Source: Methylacidiphilum infernorum V4
GTDB lineage: Bacteria > Verrucomicrobiota > Verrucomicrobiia > Methylacidiphilales > Methylacidiphilaceae
Reading direction: 5' to 3'
DNA length: 64,000 nucleotides
Assembly (NCBI RefSeq): GCF_000019665.1
Contig: NC_010794.1
Coordinates: forward strand, 682,001 to 746,000
Position 1 is the stretch's first letter, and the number at the start of each line of letters is the position of its first letter. The notes beneath the pieces were generated by a model. The model worked only from the letters and a program-made list of their open reading frames with translations. It made no database searches and was not told the DNA's origin. The position numbers and the translations under genes are program-made. Of this stretch, positions 34,618 through 43,828 are shown piece after piece.

Positions 34618-37347
34618 TTAGAAAGAATACCCGACGTCGAAGTAAAACCTCCCCGTTTTATTGAGCCAACTCTGCCTTAGGTAGGGAATACCGTAGTCGA
34701 GCCTTAAGGGCCCGATGGGTAAAAACAACCTTAAGCCAAAGCCATAATCGGCATCGATGTTAATCCCTTGGCCTGCTACTATGGGGGTAGGAACATATTC
34801 ATTGGGACCGATGAGAGAGCCGGCATTAAACCCCATGTCATTAAAAACAGCAAATCTTACCCTGTCTACAACCGGAAAGGTAAATTCGAGATTCCAGACC
34901 GCCATGGTTTGACCGCCAACCGGAAAATCAAGGGGAAGATAGTTGGGACCTACAAGGTTATAATCAAAACCTCTCAACGAACGTGGACCGCCGACAAAGT
35001 AGCTGTCAAAAAGGGGAACGAAGCTACTTTTGCCATATTGCTGGACAAACCCGGCCGTCAGGTGATTCCACATGATTATATCCCACAAGGGAAAGTTTTC
35101 AAAATGGGATACATCTATCTGGAGTCTGTAGATATCGGTTTGCCCAAGTAGAGGACCTCCCGCACCGAGGATGTTGAAATCTAAATAGGTTCCATGCCTC
35201 GTAACAAAGACGCTATCCCGGCTGTCATAAATGAGATCCATGGTAATATCGCTTTGGGTACGCGATCCTCTATTCTGGGCAAAAACGGGGATATTCTCAA
35301 TTTCCGGCAGATAGCCCCAAAGATCGTAAACATTAAAATCGTACCGGGTCGAAAGGGTGAACCACTGGTTGAGTCTCTTGGCCAGTCGCAGATCCAGTCC
35401 ATACTGGGTTTCGTTAAAACCATTGTAAAACTGCAGGTAGGTCAACTGATTGAAAAAGAGGTCAAAGCCGACCATCAGAGGTTGGTCCATAAACCAAGGC
35501 TCGGTGAAGGATAACATGGCGCTTTCCATGAAAATTCCTAGCTGCAACCGAAACCTAAACTTCTGGCCGGCGCCCGTAAACGAAGGGGGATTGGCGATAT
35601 CAAAGTTCCCCTGGTTGAGCTCGACAAAACCAAGAAGGCTTTCTATCGTGCTGTAGCCTAATCCAAAAGTCACATTTCCCGTTCTTTTTTCCTGGACGGA
35701 AATGACCATGTTTTTCCTGTTCGGAATGTTGGTGTCTTGAGGATTGATCTCAACCTTTTCAAAGTAGCCGAGATTTTCCAGCCTCTTCTTGCTCGCTTCT
35801 ACCCGCACGCTGTCATATACATCCCCGGGCGTTACCGCCAGTTCCCGGCGAATAACCTTATCCTTGGTCTGGTTGTTGCCTTGGATTATAATTTTATCGA
35901 TATAAGCCTGGCTGCCTTCGGATATTTTAAAGAGCAGGTCAATGCGGCCATTTTCAATGTTGGCCAGTCTTTCGGGTTTAATTTCGGCATCTATATAACC
36001 TTGTTTGCCGTAAAGATCCCTGATCGCCTTGATGTCGTCATCCAGACCCTTTGGAGAAAACACACTGCCTTCTTTCATTTTGATCGAGTCAAGCAGATCG
36101 CTATTGGTATGAATGAGGTTTCCCTGGAATTGGATGGTCCCCACTTTATATTGGATCCCTTCAAAAATGGTGATGGTAACGACCATTTGCTCTTTTTGTG
36201 GGGTGGAAATTTTAACATCCTTGATCTGCATGTCGATGTAACCATGATCTTGGTAAAATTCCTTGAGTTTTCTTAAATCTTCCTGGAGCTGATCTTCTTT
36301 GAAGATTCCCGACTTGTTAACAAAGGAAAGAATATTCTTCTTTTTCGTTTTGAGTTGTTTTTGCAGTTCGGCGTTGGTAAAGGCCTTGTTCCCCACGAAA
36401 TTCACCATAACGATGAACTGCTTTTCTCCCTCAGAAATGGAAAAGCTGACGATGGCTCTTCCGAATTCTTCGTTAACGTCGATCTTGTAAGTGACTTGGG
36501 CATTCCCGAACCCATGATTCTGGTAGTATTCCCGGATCTTTTCCGCATCCGCCGAAACTTGAAATTCGCTTAGGGGATCTCCAATCTTCGTTTTGACTTG
36601 TTTTCTAATCCTTTCTACAGGGATCTGCTTTGCTCCTTGAATGGTAACCTCTTTGACCAAAGGTTTAGGCTGGACAATAACTATAACCTTTATCCCTTCG
36701 GCGAGCTGTTCGGTCGATATTCTCAGGTTGGTAAAAAGCCCGGTGGCATAAAGATTCCTGACATCCTCTTCTACGGTCGTTGCCGAATAAGGTTGACCAA
36801 CCGTAGTATGCATGTTGGAAAGAATCATCGAACGGTTGACCGACTTCGGTCCCACATAGACGATTTCGATTTCCTTGACGGGCGGCCCTTTCTTCTGGCT
36901 TTCGGCTCCGCTTGGAGGACCGACTACCTTTTTAGGCTTTTTTTTGACCGGGATGGCTTGGGGAGGGGCTTGGATTTCTTGTTCTGGAGGTTTTTCTTCT
37001 TCAGCCGGGGGAGCTTCGGGAGGTTGGGGAGGAGCAAGACGGGGAGCAGAGGGAGTAAGTTGTTCTCCACTTTCCTGGGCAAGGTTCGAAGAACTTCGTG
37101 CTGAACTCGAAGGGGCTGTATTATCCGTGGATGGGTTGTCCGTTTTTTGGGGTTGTGTATCGATGGAGGAAGGCAAAGGAGGAAGATTGAGCCCTCCTGA
37201 AGGCGATGGGGATTGGCAAAAAGCATTTTCTAATAGAAGGATAAAAAAAGGGAAGCTGAAAATGATGAAGCAAACCCTCGAAAGCCTTAGACCAATATAT
37301 TTCTCTATTCTATTTCTAGATAAAAAGAGAAAAACATTGGGTTTCAC
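34618..37347 (-). CDS. bamA: Outer-membrane protein assembly factor BamA
   Basis: Inserts beta-barrel proteins into the outer membrane. A signal peptide (VCFIIFSFPFFILLLENAFC) is followed by about 115 residues of Pro/Ser/Gln-rich disordered sequence, then POTRA repeats (about 155-560; starts such as KEIEIVYVGPKSVN and VKEVTIQGAKQIP), then the Omp85 barrel to residue 909. The conserved barrel element DSYFVGGPRSLRGFDYNLVG carries the RGF motif, and the protein ends in Phe (FYFDVGYSF), the barrel export signal. The start is GTG 37347. The Pro-rich insert before POTRA 1 is unusual; E. coli BamA is about 100 residues shorter. Confidence 0.95.
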   Translation of the reverse strand: MKPNVFLFLSRNRIEKYIGLRLSRVCFIIFSFPFFILLLENAFCQSPSPSGGLNLPPLPSSIDTQPQKTDNPSTDNTAPSSSARSSSNLAQESGEQLTPSAPRLAPPQPPEAPPAEEEKPPEQEIQAPPQAIPVKKKPKKVVGPPSGAESQKKGPPVKEIEIVYVGPKSVNRSMILSNMHTTVGQPYSATTVEEDVRNLYATGLFTNLRISTEQLAEGIKVIVIVQPKPLVKEVTIQGAKQIPVERIRKQVKTKIGDPLSEFQVSADAEKIREYYQNHGFGNAQVTYKIDVNEEFGRAIVSFSISEGEKQFIVMVNFVGNKAFTNAELQKQLKTKKKNILSFVNKSGIFKEDQLQEDLRKLKEFYQDHGYIDMQIKDVKISTPQKEQMVVTITIFEGIQYKVGTIQFQGNLIHTNSDLLDSIKMKEGSVFSPKGLDDDIKAIRDLYGKQGYIDAEIKPERLANIENGRIDLLFKISEGSQAYIDKIIIQGNNQTKDKVIRRELAVTPGDVYDSVRVEASKKRLENLGYFEKVEINPQDTNIPNRKNMVISVQEKRTGNVTFGLGYSTIESLLGFVELNQGNFDIANPPSFTGAGQKFRFRLQLGIFMESAMLSFTEPWFMDQPLMVGFDLFFNQLTYLQFYNGFNETQYGLDLRLAKRLNQWFTLSTRYDFNVYDLWGYLPEIENIPVFAQNRGSRTQSDITMDLIYDSRDSVFVTRHGTYLDFNILGAGGPLLGQTDIYRLQIDVSHFENFPLWDIIMWNHLTAGFVQQYGKSSFVPLFDSYFVGGPRSLRGFDYNLVGPNYLPLDFPVGGQTMAVWNLEFTFPVVDRVRFAVFNDMGFNAGSLIGPNEYVPTPIVAGQGINIDADYGFGLRLFLPIGPLRLDYGIPYLRQSWLNKTGRFYFDVGYSF

Positions 37348-37454
37348 AGAGCTTTCCTTTCCCTGCTATCCCCACAAAAGCGAAAACCATAGCAAAAAGT
37401 CTTCCTGAGTTGTACTTTTTATCGAAATCCCTTAACCGCAGGGCTTCTTTAGAC

Positions 37455-38045
37455 TTATTTTGAAGAATCTTCAGCTTTCTTTGCCTTTGTTTTCTTTGCC
37501 TGTTTCTCCTTTTTTTCTTTCTTATCTTTCTTTTTTTTGTCGCCTTTCTTGGCTTTTTCCTGGTCAGCTCCCGTGGTCGATTCTTTTTCTTTCTTAGGGA
37601 AAATCAACTCCACTTGGAGCTGGGCGAGAACTTCTGGATGAACATGGATGGGAACCACGTGAAGACCGGACTCCTTGAGTGGCCTATCGAGGGAAATTTT
37701 TTTCCGGTCTATCTCTATGCCTTCCTGAAGAAGCCTCTGGGCGATATCCTGCGTGGTGACCGCTCCGAAGACTTTGTTGGTTTCTTTTTCACCTAACAAG
37801 TTGAAGGTGAGTCGAAGAGAACCGATTTTGGAAGCCAGTTCTAAAGCTTGCTCTTTTTCTTTCTCTTCTCTTTCGGCACGTATCTTTTTCAGTCGCTCAA
37901 CTTGAGCCTTTGTTGCTGATGTGGCAATAGTGGCCAGGCCACTGGGAATCAAGTAATTTCTTGCAAATCCCGCTTTGACTTTTACCAGGTCACCTTCAAA
38001 ACCAAGTTTATCGAGTTTTTTATGAAGAATAACTTCTATATCCAT
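37455..38045 (-). CDS. rplI: 50S ribosomal protein L9 with Lys-rich C-terminal extension
   Basis: Standard L9: an N-terminal RNA-binding domain (MDIEVILHKKLDKLGFEGDL, AGFARNYLIPSGLA), a long connecting helix and a C-terminal domain to about residue 150 (VHPEVLAQLQVELIF). The last ~45 residues are an added tail, almost entirely Lys with Glu, Ala and Asp, absent from usual L9 (about 150 residues). It sits 59 bases after ssb. The rpsR gene that commonly stands between ssb and rplI is missing here. Confidence 0.95.
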   Translation of the reverse strand: MDIEVILHKKLDKLGFEGDLVKVKAGFARNYLIPSGLATIATSATKAQVERLKKIRAEREEKEKEQALELASKIGSLRLTFNLLGEKETNKVFGAVTTQDIAQRLLQEGIEIDRKKISLDRPLKESGLHVVPIHVHPEVLAQLQVELIFPKKEKESTTGADQEKAKKGDKKKKDKKEKKEKQAKKTKAKKAEDSSK

Positions 38046-38104
38046 AATTAATCCTCTTCCGATGGGAGACTTTTATTTCTTTTCCCTTCATGGGATGTCA
38101 AGAC

Positions 38105-38542
38105 TTAAAATGGAACTTCTTCTTCGCCTTCTTGTTGCTCTTCATGAGAAGAAAAGGAAGTAGGGGACTTGGAAGGTTGGGTTTCCATTGCCGCACTTGG
38201 AGCTGATCCCTTGGCCTTCCCAAGGAATTGAATCCTGTCCGCTCTCACTTTCATGCGGGTTCTTTTTTCTCCTTCTTTTGTTTCCCACTGCTCCATTTGC
38301 AGTCTTCCCTCAACGAATATGAGAGAACCCTTTTGGAGATATTCCTTGCACGTTTCGGCCTGCCTTCCCCAAATGACCACATCGACAAAACAAACTTCAT
38401 CTTTGATTTGACCATCCTGGGATCGGAACGAACTGTTTATAGCCAGGGAAATATCGCCCACGGGTGTCCCTTTTGGGGTATAACGGCATTCAGGATCCCG
38501 TGTTAAGTTACCAATGAGGAAAACCTTGTTGAGATCAGCCAT
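38105..38542 (-). CDS. ssb: Single-stranded DNA-binding protein
   Basis: 145 residues: an OB fold from NKVFLIGNLTRDPECRYTPK through GRQAETCKEYLQKGSLIFVEGRLQ, a short linker rich in Ser, Pro and Glu, and the acidic tip EEEVPF that recruits partner proteins. The gene lies four bases after rpsF in the rpsF-ssb-rplI ribosomal operon, as in many bacteria. Confidence 0.96.
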   Translation of the reverse strand: MADLNKVFLIGNLTRDPECRYTPKGTPVGDISLAINSSFRSQDGQIKDEVCFVDVVIWGRQAETCKEYLQKGSLIFVEGRLQMEQWETKEGEKRTRMKVRADRIQFLGKAKGSAPSAAMETQPSKSPTSFSSHEEQQEGEEEVPF

Positions 38543-38546
38543 AAAA

Positions 38547-38882
38547 TTAAGTCACGATATTTTGCAGCTGGTCCTTTGGAGTAGGCTGCAGGCTCTGTTT
38601 TCTTTTAACATAAAATTGTCTGAAAACCGAAGGATTGTTCTTAAGCTTGGCCTCAAGTTCCTTAAGGGCATAAGGAGATAATTCAATTCCCATGTTGAGG
38701 TAATAGCCCGAATCGATTTTTGTAGCCACTCTTTCAAATTTTCTTTTATCCATTTTTTGGAGGCTGATGACCTTACCGCCAAGTTGGGTTATCGTTTTTT
38801 CGATCTGTTCAATCATCTCTTTGAGGGAATCTTCTTTAGCTTGAATATCGAGAATGTAAAGAGCGTCATAAGTTCTATTCAT
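38547..38882 (-). CDS. rpsF: 30S ribosomal protein S6
   Basis: 111 residues with the S6 ferredoxin-like fold. NRTYDALYILDIQAKEDSLK opens strand 1, KVISLQKMDKRKFERVATK gives strand 2 with the usual basic stretch, and YYLNMGIELSPYALKELEAK is the third strand and second helix. Just over 40 bases separate it from pth upstream. No acidic or Glu-repeat tail is present. Confidence 0.94.
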   Translation of the reverse strand: MNRTYDALYILDIQAKEDSLKEMIEQIEKTITQLGGKVISLQKMDKRKFERVATKIDSGYYLNMGIELSPYALKELEAKLKNNPSVFRQFYVKRKQSLQPTPKDQLQNIVT

Positions 38883-38935
38883 GGCGTAGTTCCCTTGCGA
38901 AAAATCTTCGACAAGTTAATTATTAATTAATACTT

Positions 38936-39496
38936 TTATGCACTCAATTTGTTCAATGCAATTTCAATTCCTTCTTTTTGCAAGCACTCAAAAAATTGGA
39001 TAGCCTTAAGGATCATCTCTTCAACTTTATCTTTTTCTTCTTCGAGAAAGGGTTTTAGGACATAGTCCGCCAACTGTTCCCCTTCAGGTAATGGACCGAT
39101 ACCCAAGCGCAACCTTGGAATGTCCTCCGTATGCAACTCCTCGATTATGGACTCCAATCCCTTGTGTCCGCCCGAAGAGCCTTTCGGTCTAAACCTCAAT
39201 TTTCCCAAGGGAAGAGAGATGTCATCAAGGATAACGAGGATGTCTTTGGAGCTGCATTTTTCTTTTTGTAACAAGTAAGAAAGAGCTTGACCGCTTAAAT
39301 TCATATAAGTCAGGGGCAGGACAAAAACCAGCTTTTCTTTAAAAGCAACCTTTGATTTTGCTTTTTTGTCTATTTTAAAAGAAAGGTTTTGTCTTTTTAC
39401 CAGCTCTTCAACAACCCTCCAGCCGATATTATGCCTCGTCTTTTCGTATTCCTGTCCCGGGTTTCCCAGACCCACCACGATATGAAACACGCCCAC
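38936..39496 (-). CDS. pth: Peptidyl-tRNA hydrolase
   Basis: Recycles peptidyl-tRNA released during translation. The N-terminus VGLGNPGQEYEKTRHNIGW holds the catalytic His and Asn. LTYMNLSGQAL and ILDDISLPLGKLRFRPKGSSGGHKGLESI complete the active-site signatures. 186 residues is normal. It lies between rplY and rpsF on the same strand, a common bacterial arrangement. Confidence 0.96.
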   Translation of the reverse strand: MGVFHIVVGLGNPGQEYEKTRHNIGWRVVEELVKRQNLSFKIDKKAKSKVAFKEKLVFVLPLTYMNLSGQALSYLLQKEKCSSKDILVILDDISLPLGKLRFRPKGSSGGHKGLESIIEELHTEDIPRLRLGIGPLPEGEQLADYVLKPFLEEEKDKVEEMILKAIQFFECLQKEGIEIALNKLSA

Positions 39497-39529
39497 TATC
39501 CTTTAGCTTTAGAGAAAACGTTTATCCCT

Positions 39530-40189
39530 TTATTGTGAAGACTCTTCAGCTTTTGGTTTCTTTTCCTTGATGATTTCCGGTTCAGCTGTTTCAATTGGAG
39601 CGGTTTCCACTTCTTCTCCTCCCTTGGCCGCGACAAGCGAAAGAACGACTTGGTTTTTGGGATTCATAGACTCCACTCCCGGGGGCAAGGGAATATCCCC
39701 TACATGAATAGATTCTCCTGTTTTTAAATGACCGATTTCTACTTGGATAGAGTCGGGAAGATCTTTAGGAAAACAGCTTATTTTGAGCCTACGCAAAGAT
39801 ATATCCAAGTTGGCTGTGCCCGACTTTAAGCTTTGAGGCTCACCGAGGAAAACCAGGTCTATTTCCGCGTGGACTTTCTCATCGGCAGACAGCTCATGCA
39901 GGTCCAAATGGAGAAGCTTGTCGGTGATCGGATGCAGTTGGATTTCTTGAAGAAAAGCCAAGGTTGACTTCTTTTCTTGGTCGGCTGCGATTTCCAAGTT
40001 TAAAAGGACTTTTTCTACTCGTTTCCCATGAAAGAGATTTTTGAATTCGGTTGCCGAAATTTCCAAAGGAAGAAGCGTTTTTTTGCCGTAAAGGATAGCC
40101 GGGATATTATCCTTGGACCGAAGTTTTTTGACTGCGGATTTCCCAACTGCTTTCCTAATGCTTGCCCTCAGTGTAATAGGTTGTGCCAT
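39530..40189 (-). CDS. rplY: 50S ribosomal protein L25, Ctc form
   Basis: 219 residues, so the long two-domain Ctc type. The 5S-rRNA-binding domain covers about residues 1-95 (ITLRASIRKAVGKSAVKKLR, IPAILYGKKTLLPLEI), the beta-rich C-terminal domain about 96-190, and an acidic/Lys tail finishes it. It heads the rplY-pth-rpsF-ssb-rplI group. ATG 40189 has GGGG nearby. A possible promoter lies about 55-85 bases upstream. Confidence 0.93.
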   Translation of the reverse strand: MAQPITLRASIRKAVGKSAVKKLRSKDNIPAILYGKKTLLPLEISATEFKNLFHGKRVEKVLLNLEIAADQEKKSTLAFLQEIQLHPITDKLLHLDLHELSADEKVHAEIDLVFLGEPQSLKSGTANLDISLRRLKISCFPKDLPDSIQVEIGHLKTGESIHVGDIPLPPGVESMNPKNQVVLSLVAAKGGEEVETAPIETAEPEIIKEKKPKAEESSQ

Positions 40190-40244
40190 AGTCTTTGCCC
40201 CTTTTCCAGTGCTGCTGTGTTCTTATTTACAGGTTAAAACGTTC

Positions 40245-40273
40245 TTGATAAAAGCGTACAAGATAATTGTCGA
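40245..40273 (-). promoter_or_regulatory. Possible sigma70-type promoter of the rplY operon
   Basis: On the minus strand TCGACA (40268-40273) and TATCAA (40245-40250) are separated by 17 bases, five of six and four of six matches to the -35 and -10 consensus. The position about 55 bases before the rplY start is suitable. Weak evidence in an AT-rich region. Confidence 0.3.
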
Positions 40274-40367
40274 ATTATTCTACAATAAGTAATAAAATTT
40301 TCAAAAAAAAGCCTGTTCATTTTATTTCATTTGGCTTTGTCCCTATTCATAGCTTCTATTTTGTATA

Positions 40368-43076
40368 ATGCAAGAGCAAATAGATAACCGGCCTAATCCT
40401 GACGCTTTGCTTGAAGTAGTACAAAAAGAGGAGGGGGAAAAAAACCGCGGGAGCTTAAAAATTTTCCTCGGTATGTGTCCCGGAGTGGGCAAAACCTATG
40501 CCATGCTCCAAGCAGCCCAGGTTGAGCTTACCAATGGCAAAGACGTGGTCATTGGATACGTGGAGACGCATGGGCGCAAAGAAACCGAGCAGTTGACTCG
40601 AGGTATTCCCATCATTCCAAGGAAAATTGTCCATTATAGAGACATGGTATTGGAAGAGATGGACCTGGATGCGATTCTGGAACGCAAACCCCAGCTTGTC
40701 ATCGTCGATGAGTTAGCCCATACCAATGCTCCCGGGATGAGGCATCTGAAACGTTATCAAGATGTTCTCGAAATCCTCGATGCGGGTATCGACGTGTTTA
40801 CCACCCTTAATGTTCAGCACATTGAAAGCCGGACGGATACGGTGAGTTATATCACCGGGGCCCCGATTTACGAAAAGGTTCCGGACAGCATCGTGGATAT
40901 CGCTGAAATAGAACTTGTTGATCTTTCCCCGGAAGACCTTCTCAAGAGGCTTGCCGAGGGTAAGGTGTATATTCCTGATCAAGCTAGGGCGGCGGCCCTG
41001 AATTTTTTTAGGGAAGGTAATTTGAGGGCGCTGCGGGAAATCGTCTTGCGACTCGCCGCAGAAAAAGCCGGCAAAGACGTCCAGGAGTATATGCAAATAA
41101 TGCATATACAAGGACCTTGGAAGATTTCACACCGCTTATTAGTGGCTATAAGCGCAAGTCCTTCATCGGAGACTTTGATCAGGTGGACAAGGAGAAATGC
41201 AGAAAGTCTAAAGTGCCCTTGGTATGCGGTCTATGTGGAAACGAGCCGAGTGTTGTCCGAGGAAGACCAACAAAGGCTTTCAAAAAACATGGAATTGGCT
41301 AAGCATCTTGGAGCCGAAATTATTACAACGGCAGACGAGGATATCGTTCGAGGCATTCTGCGGATCGCCAGGCAGTGGAATATCACGCAAATAGTCTTTG
41401 GGAAACCCCGGGGAAGAGGATTGTTGGAATGGTTTAAAAGCCGGTCCTTGCTGCACCGATTGGTGAGGGAAAGTGGACAGATAGACATCCACATCGTGGG
41501 GGAAGATGAAAAAGAGGAAAAAAGAAAAAAGCGGAAATTTCTTCTTATTCCCGAATCCGGTTTGTCCCAATATGGGCTCACCTGCTTGGTTATTTTCGTC
41601 ATTACTCTTTTTTGCTTATGGGCTAACCGATGGATAGGGAGCCGGTCCATCGGAATGATTTATCTTCTTGGCATCGTGATCATTGCCCTTTTTGTGGGCA
41701 GAGGTCCTGTCATTGTAGCGGCCTTGCTGAGTGCCATAATCTGGGATTTCCTTTTTCTTTCCCCCAAGTTCTCCCTCGGAATCCAGGGGATAGAAAACAG
41801 TTTCGTGGTATTTAGCTATTTTGTCGTGGCCCTGGTTTTGGGTCAATTTATTGCAAGATTGAGAGCCCAAGAAAAAGCCGAAAGAAGAAGAGAGGCGAGG
41901 ATTTCAGCCCTTTATATGCTAAGCCAGGAGCTGTCTCAAGCTGCCGGACTCGATGAAATCGTCATTAAAGTCATCGAGCAACTCTCCCACTTTTTTCAAG
42001 CCGAGGTGGCGGTCTTCCTTGTCAATCCCTACGACAATAAGCTTTCTGGCCTTCCCCATTGGGCCAGCACGCTAAAGGTTACAGAAAAAGAAGCCGGAGT
42101 AGCCGCTTGGGCCTTTGAGCATGGCAAAGCGGCGGGAAGGTTTACAGAAAACCTTCCTCTTTCCAAGGCTTATTATGTTCCCCTTTCTACCCATAAGGGT
42201 TCAGTAGGGGTCCTGGGGATCAACATCCCCGGTATACAATCCCTTTCTTTTGATCAGAAAAGTTTGATTCAAGCCTTTGCCAATCAGATTGCCCTTGTCA
42301 TCGACAGGCAAAGATTAGCCGAACTGGCCGAACATGCCCGGGTTGTCGCGGAATCTGAAAGGCTTAGCCGAACGTTGCTCAATTCTATCTCTCATGAAAT
42401 GAAAACACCCATTGCGGTGATTACAACCGCTATTGAGTCTTTGAGCAAGGAGGATCAATCGATAAAAACGGCGGATAGGGCTCAATTAATTGAGGAAATC
42501 CGCTCGGCTACGCTGCGGTTGAATCGGATTGTGAGAAACCTTCTTGATATGGCGAGAATCGAGTCGGGAAGATTCAAACTGAAAAAGGAATGGACCGATA
42601 TCCATGACCTGTTCAATCTTTCTCTTAAAGAAACGGCAAAAGAATTGGCCGGCAGAGAAGTCAAGGTGGATATCCAGCGGGATATACCCCTAATCCGAAT
42701 CGATTTTTCGCTCATGTTGGAAGCATTGAATAATTTGCTGCTTAATGCGGCCTTGCATACCCCTGCTTCTTCTCCCGTGGAATTGAGTGCGTCGGTGAAA
42801 AAAAACTCTCTTGTCATTCGGGTTGCCGACCGGGGGCCGGGAATCGATCCCGAGATTTTGAACCGAATCTTCGAGAAATTTTATCGAGGCACGGGAGCTC
42901 CTCCAGGGGGGACGGGCTTGGGCCTTTCCATAGTCAAAGGGGTGGTGGATGCTCATGGAGGCAAGGTCCTCGTTCAAAATAGGCCGGAAGGAGGAGCGGT
43001 TTTTTCCATCATTCTCCCCCTTGAGAGTGTTCCAGAAGTCCACCCGATGCCGTTGGAAGAATCCGCGAAAAAATGA
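40368..43076 (+). CDS. kdpD: KdpD-type sensor histidine kinase
   Basis: K+/turgor-responsive kinase of 902 residues. The N-terminal KdpD domain has Walker A GMCPGVGKT at 35-43. A universal-stress-like domain follows (about 255-385), then four closely spaced membrane segments (about 400-500), a GAF domain (about 525-650), the phospho-acceptor His676 in SISHEMKTPIAV, and an ATPase domain with DRGPGIDP and GGTGLGLSIVK. ATG 40368 has no ribosome site. kdpE follows after nine bases. No kdpFABC transport genes are present in the window. Confidence 0.94.
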   Translation: MQEQIDNRPNPDALLEVVQKEEGEKNRGSLKIFLGMCPGVGKTYAMLQAAQVELTNGKDVVIGYVETHGRKETEQLTRGIPIIPRKIVHYRDMVLEEMDLDAILERKPQLVIVDELAHTNAPGMRHLKRYQDVLEILDAGIDVFTTLNVQHIESRTDTVSYITGAPIYEKVPDSIVDIAEIELVDLSPEDLLKRLAEGKVYIPDQARAAALNFFREGNLRALREIVLRLAAEKAGKDVQEYMQIMHIQGPWKISHRLLVAISASPSSETLIRWTRRNAESLKCPWYAVYVETSRVLSEEDQQRLSKNMELAKHLGAEIITTADEDIVRGILRIARQWNITQIVFGKPRGRGLLEWFKSRSLLHRLVRESGQIDIHIVGEDEKEEKRKKRKFLLIPESGLSQYGLTCLVIFVITLFCLWANRWIGSRSIGMIYLLGIVIIALFVGRGPVIVAALLSAIIWDFLFLSPKFSLGIQGIENSFVVFSYFVVALVLGQFIARLRAQEKAERRREARISALYMLSQELSQAAGLDEIVIKVIEQLSHFFQAEVAVFLVNPYDNKLSGLPHWASTLKVTEKEAGVAAWAFEHGKAAGRFTENLPLSKAYYVPLSTHKGSVGVLGINIPGIQSLSFDQKSLIQAFANQIALVIDRQRLAELAEHARVVAESERLSRTLLNSISHEMKTPIAVITTAIESLSKEDQSIKTADRAQLIEEIRSATLRLNRIVRNLLDMARIESGRFKLKKEWTDIHDLFNLSLKETAKELAGREVKVDIQRDIPLIRIDFSLMLEALNNLLLNAALHTPASSPVELSASVKKNSLVIRVADRGPGIDPEILNRIFEKFYRGTGAPPGGTGLGLSIVKGVVDAHGGKVLVQNRPEGGAVFSIILPLESVPEVHPMPLEESAKK

Positions 43077-43085
43077 AGCCCTTCT

Positions 43086-43808
43086 ATGAACAAGGATAAA
43101 CAGATTCCGCTTTCCGTCCTGGTCATTGATGATGAACCGCAGATACTCAAACTTTTAAAACTGATCCTTGAGTCAAAGGGCTATAGGGTCTTTCTGGCCT
43201 CGACGGCTAAAGAAGGGATTTTGGAAACGGCCCAAAGAAGACCTAATATTATCATCCTCGATCTTCTCTTGCCGGACATGAACGGAACGGAGGTAATCCA
43301 GAGAATAAGGGAATGGAGCCAGGTCCCGATTCTTGTGCTTTCGGCTGTCGATCAAGAAAGAGAGAAAGTCCAAGCTCTAGACAGTGGGGCCGATGATTAT
43401 TTAACGAAGCCTTTTGGAGAAGAAGAGCTCATGGCCCGAATTAGGGTGCTTTTACGGAGGCTTCAGCCTCAAGCAGATCTCCAAGTTTTTCGTACGGGTG
43501 GTCTTGAGGTGGACCTGGTTAATAGGAGGGTTTTTTTTCAAAAAAAGGAAATACGGCTTACGTCGACTGAATATGGAATATTGAGACTGCTGGTTCGTCA
43601 TGCAGGTAAGGTATTAACGCATCGGCAGATATTACAGGAGGTTTGGGGACCACGGGGCGTGGACCAGGTCCATTATCTGCGGGTCTATATGGCAAGGCTG
43701 AGAGAAAAGATTGAGGAAAATTCTCTTCAACCTAAACTTCTTCTCACCGAACCGGGAATCGGGTATAGACTGATGATCTTGGATCCGGATCAAAATGGCA
43801 TAAAATAA
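43086..43808 (+). CDS. kdpE: KdpE-type response regulator
   Basis: OmpR/KdpE family. The receiver domain has the acidic pair in VIDDEP, phospho-acceptor Asp59 (IILDLLLPDMNG) and the Lys in LTKPFG. The winged-helix DNA-binding domain covers about residues 135-235 (LTSTEYGILRLLVRHAGK, VHYLRVYMARLREKIE). It pairs with KdpD nine bases upstream. With no kdpFABC beside it, its target promoter must be elsewhere or different. Confidence 0.93.
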   Translation: MNKDKQIPLSVLVIDDEPQILKLLKLILESKGYRVFLASTAKEGILETAQRRPNIIILDLLLPDMNGTEVIQRIREWSQVPILVLSAVDQEREKVQALDSGADDYLTKPFGEEELMARIRVLLRRLQPQADLQVFRTGGLEVDLVNRRVFFQKKEIRLTSTEYGILRLLVRHAGKVLTHRQILQEVWGPRGVDQVHYLRVYMARLREKIEENSLQPKLLLTEPGIGYRLMILDPDQNGIK

Positions 43809-43828
43809 GCTTGTTTAGGGCTAAAACA

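Noticed and set aside
40364-40369. TATAAT just at the kdpD start codon, as a promoter
   Set aside because: A transcript starting there would begin inside the gene with no suitable start codon after it; AT-rich DNA gives such matches by chance.
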